From Pseudomonadaceae bacterium (GTDB lineage: Bacteria; Pseudomonadota; Gammaproteobacteria; Pseudomonadales; Azotimanducaceae), in contig JANSWO010000001.1 in assembly GCA_024743435.1 (NCBI GenBank), forward strand, positions 558,001-622,000: DNA of 64,000 bases, given 5' to 3'. Position numbers and translations under genes: made by a program. Of the stretch, positions 51,508-60,122 are shown one piece after another (the first letter of the stretch is position 1; the number at the start of each line of letters is the position of its first letter). The notes under the pieces are model-generated. The model did no database searches. It saw only the letters and a program-made list of their open reading frames with translations, and was not told where the DNA came from.

Positions 51508-51546
51508 GTGTCCTTAACTTGGGGACGTGTGTCCTTAACTTGGGGA
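51508..51546. repeat. GTGTCCTTAACTTGGGGA direct repeat
   Basis: Two exact 18-bp copies (51508-51525 and 51529-51546) at a 21-bp period, followed by a decayed TTCCTTAAATTGG. Together with the duplicated GAGGACACACAC upstream it makes an imperfect inverted arrangement around about 110 bp, like the ends of a REP-type or miniature element. Confidence 0.7.
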
Positions 51547-51606
51547 TTCCTTAAATTGGTGCTCCCTCCCTTTCGGTGTCGAAAGGAAGAGAGAGTTTGC
51601 TTCGCG

Positions 51607-52854
51607 CTAGCTGATTCGATCCAGCACCGGCGTGAGATATTCCAAAAAAGCGTCCGGGTTCTCACTCATCGGGAAGTGCCCCAGGTTCTTCATTTCGGTG
51701 TACGTCGAACCGGCGATCGCCTTGTGAGCCTCTTCGCCAAGCTCGCAGGGACTGCTGGCATCGTATTCTCCGGAAAGGATGTGGACGCCCACTTTGCTGG
51801 TATCAATCTCATGCGCAGATTCGCGAAGATCGAACTCTTCCATGTAGTAGTAAAGATCGCCGAGGAACATCTGTGGCCAGCCGCTAGCGTATACAAAGCT
51901 CGTTTCTTTGCGATAGCGCTTTGGCGATGCAGGCGACATCAAGCCTTCCATCACCCGGGCTTTGTATTCGTTGCTGATCTTCGGATGCCAAAGCTCATCG
52001 AGTACATCCATCGAACCGGGAATCTCTAAAGCGCCTTCGAGTGATATGACGGCCCGGAACTCGTCCGGATGCTTGTGTGCCAGATCGAGCGCGAGCAAAC
52101 CACCAACCGAGCAGCCCATGAATATCGGACGATCAAGGCCAAGCAATCGGCTGAGCTCTACCGGCAAAGACCGAAGTAGCTCACCGCGCAGCAGGTACTG
52201 ATGGTCCCACCAGGCCTCTTCAACCGGGGGCAGAGACTTGCCGTGATAGGGAAGATCAAACGCGATCAGCCGAAATCGACTGGTGAGATCGGTGTTTTCC
52301 AGCAGGTGGCGCCACTGGCTACCGTGGCAACCCGCAGTGTGATGCAACAGCATAGGGATGCCTTGGCCAGCTTCCTCATAGTAGATGCGGTGCTTTTGCC
52401 CACCCAGCGTGACGTAGATGTAGCGCCCAACCGGTGCACCAATGGAGCCGTCGTCCTGAAACTCGTGCGCCTGTGCTTTGCCGTCGTCGGCCGGCGAGCG
52501 CAACAGCTCCACAGCTCGCGCGATAGCGGGATAGTACTGAGCAAAGGTCACCGGATCACATTTGCGTGATATCCCTTGGCGGTGCGTCATGTTTGATATC
52601 AGATCGTTGTTGAAACGGCTGGGTAGCGATGCGAGCACTGCCTCCCAAACCGTAGGAGCCCCTGTTAAGCGGATGACTCCCCCGCTGCTTGGGCTTGCCG
52701 TGTGGGGCGTTCCGTCCTTCAGTCGCAGGCACAATTCAGAGTCACCGATTGCCAGCTGCAGCTCACCAGTCCAATGCCTGGCCGCGAGCATGAACTCGCC
52801 GTCATTGCGGCAGCGTTCCAGCCATTCTGCTTCGGTTGCTATCTTCAGGCTCAT
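51607..52854 (-). CDS. Alpha/beta hydrolase with extra N-terminal domain
   Basis: A 415-residue protein. Residues about 1-115 (WLERCRNDGEFMLAARHWTGELQLAIGD...) form a separate domain that resembles small SCP2-like lipid-binding domains, a tentative match. The hydrolase domain follows: oxyanion region LLHHTAGCHGSQWRHLL, nucleophile Ser249 in GCSVGG, acid Asp in GEYDASSP and His in NLGHFPM. The substrate is unknown; an ester or C-C bond substrate of lipid character would fit. ATG 52854 has AGGAG at 9 nt. It diverges from the nucleoside operon across 226 bp. Confidence 0.85.
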   Translation of the reverse strand: MSLKIATEAEWLERCRNDGEFMLAARHWTGELQLAIGDSELCLRLKDGTPHTASPSSGGVIRLTGAPTVWEAVLASLPSRFNNDLISNMTHRQGISRKCDPVTFAQYYPAIARAVELLRSPADDGKAQAHEFQDDGSIGAPVGRYIYVTLGGQKHRIYYEEAGQGIPMLLHHTAGCHGSQWRHLLENTDLTSRFRLIAFDLPYHGKSLPPVEEAWWDHQYLLRGELLRSLPVELSRLLGLDRPIFMGCSVGGLLALDLAHKHPDEFRAVISLEGALEIPGSMDVLDELWHPKISNEYKARVMEGLMSPASPKRYRKETSFVYASGWPQMFLGDLYYYMEEFDLRESAHEIDTSKVGVHILSGEYDASSPCELGEEAHKAIAGSTYTEMKNLGHFPMSENPDAFLEYLTPVLDRIS

Positions 52855-53080
52855 CGTTACTCGCTCCTGGGGCGCCACGGCTTACGTCGTACTTGAGTTG
52901 GCGTGAGCAATCTTGCCGAACACTCAGCCAAGTTGTAATAGCTACTCTATCGCGGCCGGGCGAGTCGTGCCTGTGTGGGTACGATTGCGTGGGCGATGGC
53001 CGAGTCAAAACCGCCGTTCGTCTGAGCACAAGAATGGTTTACCCTGCTTAGCTGTTCATCGACTCGCGCCAGGAACTCGC

Positions 53081-54037
53081 TTGCCACAGAAGATAATCAT
53101 CGACACAGACCCGGGCATCGACGATGCGATGGCGCTGCTGTTCGCTCACCGCGCGCCGTCTATCGATCTGGTCGGCATCACCACTACCTATGGCAATGCG
53201 ACCATCGAGCAGACCACACGCAACGCGCGTTACCTGGTCGACCGCTTTGGTTTGAGTTGTCCGGTACACATGGGTTCCGGTCGGCCGCTATTTGCAGACC
53301 CGGAACCACCTGCCGATTTTGTGCATGGCTCAGACGGCCTGGGCGAGGCGGGCCTTGTGATTCCCGAGCTGGTTGACGACGGCGGCGATGCGGTTGCCTT
53401 CCTCATCGATACTCTGCGCGCTAGCCCCGGCGAGATCACTATTGTTGCGGTTGGTCGCATGACGAATCTGGCGCTAGCTCTGTCTCGTGCGCCTGACGTC
53501 GCCTCGCTCGCGAAAGCGGTTGTCATTATGGGCGGTGCGCTTGGTCGTGGCGGTTTCGGCGGCAACGTCACCCCCTGCGCCGAGGCGAACATTATCGGTG
53601 ATCCGCACGCGGCTGATCGCGTTCTGCGCGCGAGCTGGCCGGTTACGATGGTCGGGCTCGACGTCACGATGAAAACGGTTATGACGCCCCCTCGAGTTGA
53701 TGAGTTAAAACGGCGCGGTGGAGAAACGGGCGAGTTTCTGCACGCGATCTCGCGGTTTTATCAGGCGTTCTATACCAACAACCACGGCCTCGAGGGTTTT
53801 GCGGTGCACGATTCTTCTGCAGTCGCCTATGTGCTTGCACCGGAGTTGTTTACGTTGGAGGCAGGTGGTCTGCGGGTGGTGACGGAAGGCATCGCCTACG
53901 GGCAGACGTTGCTCGCACCCGCCGGCAAGCGCTATCACCTGCCTGTATGGCAGGGCCTCGCGGAACAGAGCGCCTGCGTCGACGTCGATTCCGACGGCGT
54001 TCTCGATCTCTACATGAGCACGCTGCTCGATGGTTAA
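53081..54037 (+). CDS. Inosine-uridine-type nucleoside hydrolase
   Basis: A 318-residue enzyme that hydrolyses ribonucleosides to base and ribose. KIIIDTDPGIDDAMAL is the Ca2+/ribose signature (DxDxxxDD); VVIMGGALGRGGFGGNVTPCAEANIIGDP and the C-terminal VHDSSAVAYVL with the catalytic Asp complete the site. TTG 53081 is used because AGGA lies 6 nt before it and the family starts at this point; an open frame reaches back to 52913 but is unlike the family. It overlaps the transporter gene by 8 nt, the first gene of the nucleoside operon. Confidence 0.9.
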   Translation: MPQKIIIDTDPGIDDAMALLFAHRAPSIDLVGITTTYGNATIEQTTRNARYLVDRFGLSCPVHMGSGRPLFADPEPPADFVHGSDGLGEAGLVIPELVDDGGDAVAFLIDTLRASPGEITIVAVGRMTNLALALSRAPDVASLAKAVVIMGGALGRGGFGGNVTPCAEANIIGDPHAADRVLRASWPVTMVGLDVTMKTVMTPPRVDELKRRGGETGEFLHAISRFYQAFYTNNHGLEGFAVHDSSAVAYVLAPELFTLEAGGLRVVTEGIAYGQTLLAPAGKRYHLPVWQGLAEQSACVDVDSDGVLDLYMSTLLDG

Positions 54038-55247
54038 GCCGTCAGGGTCTCAGGTAGCGGTCACTGGTGCGGCATTTCTCGCTTACTTTGCAATGTCCGG
54101 CATGCTCGCGCCGATTGGTTTGATCTCGCCTGTGCTGGCGGAGCAATTGCAGTTGCCTCTGACCGAGGTCACGGCCAGCTTCAGTTGGCTGACCGTGGGC
54201 ATTCTGGTTGGGTCTGGCCTGGCGCTTGTGGTGCTCACGGCATTTCCACTGCGCTGGTTGATGCTAGCGGTGTATGTATTGGCTGCGGCTGCGATCGGCA
54301 GTCTTTGGCTGGCGGATTCAACGGCGCTGATCTGGCCGGCACTCGGCGTCGTTGGGGTCAGCTTCGGTGTGGGTTTGGCCGGTGCGGCGTTGTCGATCTC
54401 TCGTTTGTATCGCGCGGAGTCTCGAGCATCCATGCTGGTTGTCACGGATGCCTGCTTCAGCATTGCTGGAACCATTATCGCCTGGTGCGCCGTTCAGCTC
54501 ATCGCAGGTGGTGCGCACTGGTCTGCGACGTACCAGATCGTCGCGGCGGTTTGTTTGGCCATCGCGATCATCGCCGTGCTTGTTCGCTTTCCGCATCGAT
54601 CGGTAGACGAGGAGCCGAGCGATACTCTTCCTGAGTTGTCTTTGCTGGAGGATGTGCGCAGCTGGCCAATGGCTTTGTGGCTTTGCATCATCAGTCTGTT
54701 CCTCTACACGCTAGGTCAGTACGCGATGCTCTGGTGGTTGCCGAGCTTTCTAACAGAGTTTTATACCGTCGCGCCGGAGTTGGCAGGCTCGGTAGTTGGT
54801 CGGTTCTGGACCGGCATGCTCATCGCTCAGCTTTTTGTCGCTTGGTGGGTGTATCGCGTAGGCGTTGCGAACCTCGTGCTGATCGGTTCGATCACCACCG
54901 CGCTTGCATCGCTTCCGCTTTGGCACACGGGCAACATGAGTGTGCTCCCGTGGCTTGCCCTACTCTGGGGTTTTGCCAACCTCGGCCTGCTGAAGATGGT
55001 GTTGTCCTTCGGTACACAGACAGTGCGCGAGCCGTCGCCTGCGGTGGTCTCGGCTTTGCTGTTTGGTGCGACCAGCGGTACGGCGCTCAGTCCATGGCTG
55101 ACGAGTAATATTGTGGAGATGACCGGCATGTTGTCCGTGCTTCAGTTCAGTAGCTTCTGCTATTTCTCGTTGATACTGCTTCTATTTTCTGCGCGTCGTC
55201 TCATGCGTACAGACGACACACTGACCAGTGAGGGGAGCACCCTGTGA
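54030..55247 (+). CDS. MFS transporter, TsgA-like, probable nucleoside importer
   Basis: A 405-residue protein with twelve TM segments. The fold and N-terminal AFLAYFAMSGMLAPIGLISPVLAEQLQLPL resemble the TsgA/FucP branch of the major facilitator superfamily. Its start lies within the end of the nucleoside hydrolase gene and its end overlaps ribokinase by 4 nt. From this setting I infer uptake of nucleosides or ribose; the sequence alone does not give the substrate. Confidence 0.82.
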   Translation: MVKPSGSQVAVTGAAFLAYFAMSGMLAPIGLISPVLAEQLQLPLTEVTASFSWLTVGILVGSGLALVVLTAFPLRWLMLAVYVLAAAAIGSLWLADSTALIWPALGVVGVSFGVGLAGAALSISRLYRAESRASMLVVTDACFSIAGTIIAWCAVQLIAGGAHWSATYQIVAAVCLAIAIIAVLVRFPHRSVDEEPSDTLPELSLLEDVRSWPMALWLCIISLFLYTLGQYAMLWWLPSFLTEFYTVAPELAGSVVGRFWTGMLIAQLFVAWWVYRVGVANLVLIGSITTALASLPLWHTGNMSVLPWLALLWGFANLGLLKMVLSFGTQTVREPSPAVVSALLFGATSGTALSPWLTSNIVEMTGMLSVLQFSSFCYFSLILLLFSARRLMRTDDTLTSEGSTL

Positions 55248-56149
55248 GTGCAGCGTCGATTATTGTGGTCGGTAGCCTTAACGTGGACTACGTCATGCGC
55301 GTACCAACCCTGCCGCGCCCTGGTGAAACCCTGTCCGGCTCCGGTTTTGATGTGCTCGGCGGTGGCAAAGGCGCGAACCAAGGTCTGGCGGCCGCGCGGC
55401 TCGGGGGCGATGTGAGCTTTGTTGGCTGTATCGGAACCGACGATGGCGGCGCCAGTTTGAAAGCTGTTCTGAAAGACGCCGGAACAGACGTTGCCAACAT
55501 TCGCAGCGTGTCTGACGAACCGACGGGCGCGGCTCTAATCTTTGTGGATGACTCCGGCGAAAACTGCATTGGTGTGAATGCAGGAGCCAACGCTGCGCTG
55601 TCCTCTGACGACATTCAAAACGCGGCTAACGACTTTGGCTCGGCGGGCTTCCTGCTTGTGCAGCTCGAGACGCCGACCACGACCGTCCGTGCAGCGCTTG
55701 CGCTCGCTCAGCAACACGGTCTTAAGTGCGTGTTGAATCCAGCACCCGCAGCGGCACTCGACGATGATTTGCTTGCGTTGGTTGATGTCATCACGCCTAA
55801 CGAGACCGAAGCGGAAACGCTAACGGGCATTGCAGTGACAGATGAAGCGAGCGCCAAGCGCGCGGCGTCCGTTCTGCACGAACGCGGAATCGGCACGGTC
55901 ATCATTACTATGGGCGCGGCTGGCGCGTTGTTGTCTGCGGATGGTCAGGCGCTCATCGTTCCAGCACCCAGCGTTGATGTGGTGGACACGACCGCTGCGG
56001 GTGACACGTTCAACGGCGCGTTGGTTGCGGCGCTCGCCCGCGGAGAATCCCTTGAGCAGGCCGTCGCGTTTGGCAATCGCGCTGCCGCTATCTCAGTCAC
56101 TCGGTTTGGCGCTCAGCCGTCGATCCCCACGCTCGACGAAGTCTCGTAG
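55244..56149 (+). CDS. rbsK: Ribokinase
   Basis: A 301-residue PfkB-family kinase that converts ribose to ribose 5-phosphate. GSLNVDYVMRVPTLPRPGET is the N-terminal PfkB signature, GGGKGANQGLAAARLGG the substrate loop, and DTTAAGDTFNGAL the C-terminal signature with the catalytic base Asp. GTG 55244 overlaps the transporter stop. It ends exactly where the opposite-strand nth gene ends, with no bases between. Confidence 0.92.
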   Translation: MSAASIIVVGSLNVDYVMRVPTLPRPGETLSGSGFDVLGGGKGANQGLAAARLGGDVSFVGCIGTDDGGASLKAVLKDAGTDVANIRSVSDEPTGAALIFVDDSGENCIGVNAGANAALSSDDIQNAANDFGSAGFLLVQLETPTTTVRAALALAQQHGLKCVLNPAPAAALDDDLLALVDVITPNETEAETLTGIAVTDEASAKRAASVLHERGIGTVIITMGAAGALLSADGQALIVPAPSVDVVDTTAAGDTFNGALVAALARGESLEQAVAFGNRAAAISVTRFGAQPSIPTLDEVS

Positions 56150-56791
56150 TCAGTCGCCGATCTGCGTTTTCTGCTTGAACTCGCACAGATCTTCGATGTA
56201 GCAGCTACCGCAACGAGGCTTGCGTGCGACACACACGTAGCGCCCGTGCAGCAGAATCCAGTGGTGGGCGTTGACGAGGAATTCGGGCGGCGTTAAGCGC
56301 ACCAATCGGTCTTCCACCTCGCGTACGTTTTTGCCTTTGGCGATGCCGGTTCGGTTGGAAACTCGAAAAATGTGAGTGTCCACGGCCATGGTGGGTTCGC
56401 CAAAGGCGGTGTTGAGCACAACATTCGCGGTCTTGCGGCCGACGCCTGGCAGGGCTTCCAACGCGGCTCTATCCCTGGGAATTTCGCCGCCGTGTTCCTT
56501 GACGAGAATCTTGCAGGTTTTGAGGACGTTTTCGGCTTTGGTGTTGAACAGCCCGATGGTTTTGATGTAGCTCTTCAGTTTACGCAGGCCGAGTGCGGCG
56601 ATCGCCTCGGGTGTGTTGGCGTCACGAAAAAGCGGGCCGGTCGCCTTGTTCACACCTACATCGGTGGCCTGGGCCGAGAGAATCACCGCAATCAACAGCT
56701 CAAAAGGCGAGTTGAAGTTCAGCTCGGTGGTGGGGTTCGGGTTCGCCTCACGAAGGCGGCTGAAGATGGCGATGCGTTTGTCACGATTCAC
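56150..56791 (-). CDS. nth: Endonuclease III
   Basis: A 213-residue DNA glycosylase/AP lyase for oxidised pyrimidines. LEALPGVGRKTANVVLN is the helix-hairpin-helix with the catalytic Lys, VDTHIFRV has the catalytic Asp, and CVARKPRCGSCYIEDLC holds the [4Fe-4S] cluster (C-x6-C-x2-C-x5-C). GTG 56791 overlaps the rnfE stop by 4 nt. It is the last gene of the rnf operon, as in E. coli (rsxABCDGE-nth). Confidence 0.95.
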   Translation of the reverse strand: MNRDKRIAIFSRLREANPNPTTELNFNSPFELLIAVILSAQATDVGVNKATGPLFRDANTPEAIAALGLRKLKSYIKTIGLFNTKAENVLKTCKILVKEHGGEIPRDRAALEALPGVGRKTANVVLNTAFGEPTMAVDTHIFRVSNRTGIAKGKNVREVEDRLVRLTPPEFLVNAHHWILLHGRYVCVARKPRCGSCYIEDLCEFKQKTQIGD

Positions 56792-57414
56792 GATTGCTGC
56801 TCGGTTGTTTGTTTTGGGCTGGGTTGTCGTTGGCTTAGCGCTCGACCGAAGGCGAGTAGCAGTCCGGCAATGATAAACGCGCCGGGTGGCAGAGCGGCGA
56901 TAAGCAGGGGCGTGTCTGCAAGCACCAGACCGTCGCGGGAGAACACGCCAGCGCCGAGGCTGCCAGAGCCCAGCGCTTCGCGTATCGCCCCGAGCACAAT
57001 CAAGGCGACGGCGAAGCCGAGCGCCGTGCCGATGGCATCAAGCAGGCTTGGCCACAGTCGGTTGCGGCTGGCGAACGATTCGGCGCGAGCCAGAATCATG
57101 CAGTTGGTCACAATGATCTGAACGAACAGCGCAACCTGCAGGTAAACCTCGTAGGCGTACGCCTGCATGATGAGGGTTGCACAGGTGGTGAATGTGGCAA
57201 TGACGAGAACGAACACGGGCAGGCGAGCGTACTCGGGAATGATGCTGCGGGTGGCTGAGATTAGTGTGTTCGAGCCGATGAGAACCAGAGCGCTCGCAAA
57301 CGATAGAGCGAGCGCGTTCGCCAGCGAGTTGCTCACTGCGAGCAATGGGCAGAGCCCAAGCAGCTGCACCCAGGCGGGATTGTTTTTCCAGGCCGCATGA
57401 GACAGTACGCTCAT
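56788..57414 (-). CDS. rnfE: Ion-translocating oxidoreductase complex subunit E
   Basis: A 208-residue inner-membrane subunit with six TM helices, homologous to RnfA and NqrD. WKNNPAWVQLLGLCPLLAVSNSLANAL contains the conserved LGLCPLLAV segment with a Cys that, in known complexes, contributes to a membrane iron-sulfur site; NCMILARAESFASRN is also typical. ATG 57414 overlaps rnfG by 4 nt. Confidence 0.93.
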   Translation of the reverse strand: MSVLSHAAWKNNPAWVQLLGLCPLLAVSNSLANALALSFASALVLIGSNTLISATRSIIPEYARLPVFVLVIATFTTCATLIMQAYAYEVYLQVALFVQIIVTNCMILARAESFASRNRLWPSLLDAIGTALGFAVALIVLGAIREALGSGSLGAGVFSRDGLVLADTPLLIAALPPGAFIIAGLLLAFGRALSQRQPSPKQTTEQQS

Positions 57415-57911
57415 GCTTCCGTCTCCATCATGGGCCGATGCGTGCAATCGGGCTCAGCCAGCGCAACCTCTAACGCTTGTCGCACCGCTCGGACGGTGAT
57501 CGTGGCGCCGGCGACGGCGTCGATGTCAGCCAGTGAATCTGCGCGTAAGCCGCGCAGGCGGTTCGGCCAGTCAGACCGATTGCTGTCGATGAAATCGCCG
57601 ATACCCGGTGTTTCGCTGTGCTCTGTGATGCGCACCCCGCTGATTGCGCCTGTCTTGATGGCAACGAGAACCGTCATGTCGCCGCCGTAGCCTCGAGTTG
57701 TTGTCCGCTGTACTGAAACGCTGGGGCAGAGCGCGTAGGGGTTCGCCTCGAGAGCTTCCGGCACGCGCTCCCGATCGGTCACCTCTGCGTATGCGGCCAG
57801 TCGCCGCTCCCTTGCCTCGGCATCGATCCTTGGTTGCGTCCATTGCCGTGTGGTGGCGAGCAGTGCGCCGCAGATGGCGGCCATGACGACGAAGCCGGCG
57901 AGTTTATGCAT
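57411..57911 (-). CDS. rnfG: Ion-translocating oxidoreductase complex subunit G
   Basis: A 166-residue subunit with one N-terminal TM helix and a periplasmic FMN-binding domain. IDAVAGATITVRAV is the covalent flavinylation motif (S/T/A-GAT-x-T), with Thr as the FMN-phosphate attachment site. ATG 57911 lies inside the rnfD end (8-nt overlap); an ATG six codons earlier is possible. Flavinylation needs an ApbE protein, not found in this window. Confidence 0.92.
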   Translation of the reverse strand: MHKLAGFVVMAAICGALLATTRQWTQPRIDAEARERRLAAYAEVTDRERVPEALEANPYALCPSVSVQRTTTRGYGGDMTVLVAIKTGAISGVRITEHSETPGIGDFIDSNRSDWPNRLRGLRADSLADIDAVAGATITVRAVRQALEVALAEPDCTHRPMMETEA

Positions 57912-58851
57912 CGGCTGCACCTCCGACACGTGAGCGCGCCAGTGTTCGATTCAACCAGGGCGTTGCGCAGTTCGCGAGTAGTACAGCGAAAGCGATGCCG
58001 TCCGGATAGGCGGCGTAACTTCGGATCAGGTAGGTGAGCAGTCCCACCAGCAGACCGAATAACCATTGGCCACGGGCACTGCTTGGATGTGTGACAGGAT
58101 CAGTCGCCACGAAAAACGCCGCGAGCATGGTGCCGCCGCTGAATAGGTGAATCATTGGCGAACCCAGACTGTTTGAGCTGCCGCCATCGAAACCGACAAA
58201 GCCGGCGATTGTCAGGGCCAGCAACATCCCTGCCGGCACACGCCAGGCGAGGGTTCGGCGTAGCGCAAGTACCAGCCCGCTGGCGGCGAAGGCGAGGGCT
58301 GCCCATTCAACGCCCAAGCCACCAAACTGACCAACTCCGTAGTCGCCGGCTGCGAGCTCGCTGAGCGTCAGTCCATGCTCGTTTGTCATGCTCGACAGAA
58401 TGGTCGCGCCGGACAGGCCATCCACGCCATTGGCAAATTCGCTGGCAACGGGTGGCCAGGTCGCGAGCGCAGCCGGAAACGAGATAAGCACCGCGGCGTA
58501 TCCCACCATGGCCGGGTTGAATAGGTTTTGGCCAATGCCGCCATAGGCGTGTTTGCCGAGTCCGAGCGCTAGAGCACAGGCAACGACGATCACGCCGATG
58601 CCACAACCCGGTGGTAGCGCCAGCGCAATCAACATCGCCGTCAGCATGGCGCTGCCGTCGCTCAACCGCGCCCGAATCTGCTGCCCTCGTCCAGCCAGGG
58701 TCAGGCAGGCCGCTTCGGTCATTAGGCAAGACAGCGCGGCGACGAGCAGATTTACAATAACGCCTGTCCCAAACAGCCAGGTGAGAATCAGGCCGCCCGG
58801 AGCGAGCGCGAGGCAAACCTGCCACTGAATACCCAGGCGTTGGCGCCTCAC
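57904..58851 (-). CDS. rnfD: Ion-translocating oxidoreductase complex subunit D
   Basis: A 315-residue NqrB/RnfD membrane subunit with about nine or ten TM helices. GLSGATILSS is the FMN-attachment SGAT motif, and GKHAYGGIGQNLFNPAMVGYA is a conserved loop. Start GTG 58851 overlaps rnfC by 4 nt. The protein is slightly shorter than the E. coli one (352), mostly at the N-terminus. Confidence 0.93.
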   Translation of the reverse strand: MRRQRLGIQWQVCLALAPGGLILTWLFGTGVIVNLLVAALSCLMTEAACLTLAGRGQQIRARLSDGSAMLTAMLIALALPPGCGIGVIVVACALALGLGKHAYGGIGQNLFNPAMVGYAAVLISFPAALATWPPVASEFANGVDGLSGATILSSMTNEHGLTLSELAAGDYGVGQFGGLGVEWAALAFAASGLVLALRRTLAWRVPAGMLLALTIAGFVGFDGGSSNSLGSPMIHLFSGGTMLAAFFVATDPVTHPSSARGQWLFGLLVGLLTYLIRSYAAYPDGIAFAVLLANCATPWLNRTLARSRVGGAADA

Positions 58852-60122
58852 GAGGAAGTCCTTGCGCTGCGTTTTTTGGCCAGTCTAGCGAGCCGCGCTT
58901 CCCGTCTCGCCTCTTCACGGAGCGAGCGCTCAGCAAGCCTTTCATTGCGAGCGTTCACTCGAGCGAGCGACGCCTGGGCTGCCAGCTTGCTGTCGCGCTC
59001 TGAGAGTAACCGCCGTTTCCCGTCGCGAATCAGATCGGTCAGGCGAATGTCGCTCGGGCAAATGTCGTCGCACAATCCGCACTCGAGGCAACGATCTACG
59101 GACAAGGCATCGAGTCGCTCGTTGTCGCGCCGCCACCAGATAAGCTCGTCCGGCAGCAATGGCTCTGGACAGACATCGCGGCAGAAGCCACAGCGGATAC
59201 ATGGTGAGCTGGCATCGCGAGGGTCTTCGCTGATCGCGTAGGTTGTCTTACCCACGCACGCATCGGCGTGCAGGCGCTCGCCGCTCAATGGCGAACCGGA
59301 GCGCAAGCTCGTTGAAGCGTCGATAAGGCCTGCGATTGGCGTGCCGATCGGAAGTCTAAGAACATCGGTGCCGACACGAACGAGACGATTGATGACTGTC
59401 TGACCGCTGTCTACCGCATCGCTGATTGCAGCGCAGGTCGCGCCGTTCAACACCAGGTAACCAGCGTCTATCGGTCGTTCCTGGCGTTCAATCGATGCCG
59501 CAAACAAGCCTTTCAGCAATCGTCGTTCCTCGCCGGAGGGTTCCGATACACCTGGGGTAGCAACCGTATGGTCGGTTTGTTCGGTAAGCGTCGAGGTGAG
59601 CGTGGCCGGCGCAGCAAACACGATGTGCTCGGCAGAGATTGCCTTCTGCGCCAGCTCTGCGCCGCGAATCAATTGCGAGCTGTTGGTTCTTGCAAGATGT
59701 GCATCCGCACCAACACCTGCATCGCTTTCCATGAGATTGATAACAAGCGTGTGCACCAGGCCCCTGGCTGCCAGAAGCTTGTCGGCGGTTGGGTACCCAC
59801 CACCGCCCATGCCGACAACCCCAGCGTCCGCACAGCGCTGAATGATCTGCGTTGAATCAGGTTGTACAAGCGCTGGCAGCCGGAACTCGCTCGCCTCGGT
59901 CTGATCCTCAGCTCGCTTGGCCTCAATCGTGATGTGTATGGCTGGGCTCGACTCCGAGAGGAACCGACGACGCGGCGCAATTGAGCTTACTCGGCCGCTA
60001 GTGCTTGCATGCACGAGAGCTCGATTCGTGCCGACGACTTCTCCGCGGGACACCACATCCCCAACATCGACAAAAGCCTCACTGACCGGCAGATGGACGC
60101 ATTCGACGGCAATACGCGTCAT
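58848..60122 (-). CDS. rnfC: Ion-translocating oxidoreductase complex subunit C
   Basis: A 424-residue peripheral subunit that accepts electrons from NADH. VGMGGGGYPTADKL matches the FMN/NADH glycine loop, and two [4Fe-4S] motifs are CIRCGFCRDVCPEP and CLECGLCDDICPSD. A short charged helical tail follows, much shorter than the Ala/Lys-rich extension of E. coli RsxC. The N-terminus lacks some 30 residues (the usual HPPxxK and Q-H-I-G-AP region), beginning at RIAVECVHLPVSEAFVDVGD; ATG 60122 overlaps rnfB by 4 nt. Confidence 0.92.
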   Translation of the reverse strand: MTRIAVECVHLPVSEAFVDVGDVVSRGEVVGTNRALVHASTSGRVSSIAPRRRFLSESSPAIHITIEAKRAEDQTEASEFRLPALVQPDSTQIIQRCADAGVVGMGGGGYPTADKLLAARGLVHTLVINLMESDAGVGADAHLARTNSSQLIRGAELAQKAISAEHIVFAAPATLTSTLTEQTDHTVATPGVSEPSGEERRLLKGLFAASIERQERPIDAGYLVLNGATCAAISDAVDSGQTVINRLVRVGTDVLRLPIGTPIAGLIDASTSLRSGSPLSGERLHADACVGKTTYAISEDPRDASSPCIRCGFCRDVCPEPLLPDELIWWRRDNERLDALSVDRCLECGLCDDICPSDIRLTDLIRDGKRRLLSERDSKLAAQASLARVNARNERLAERSLREEARREARLARLAKKRSARTSS

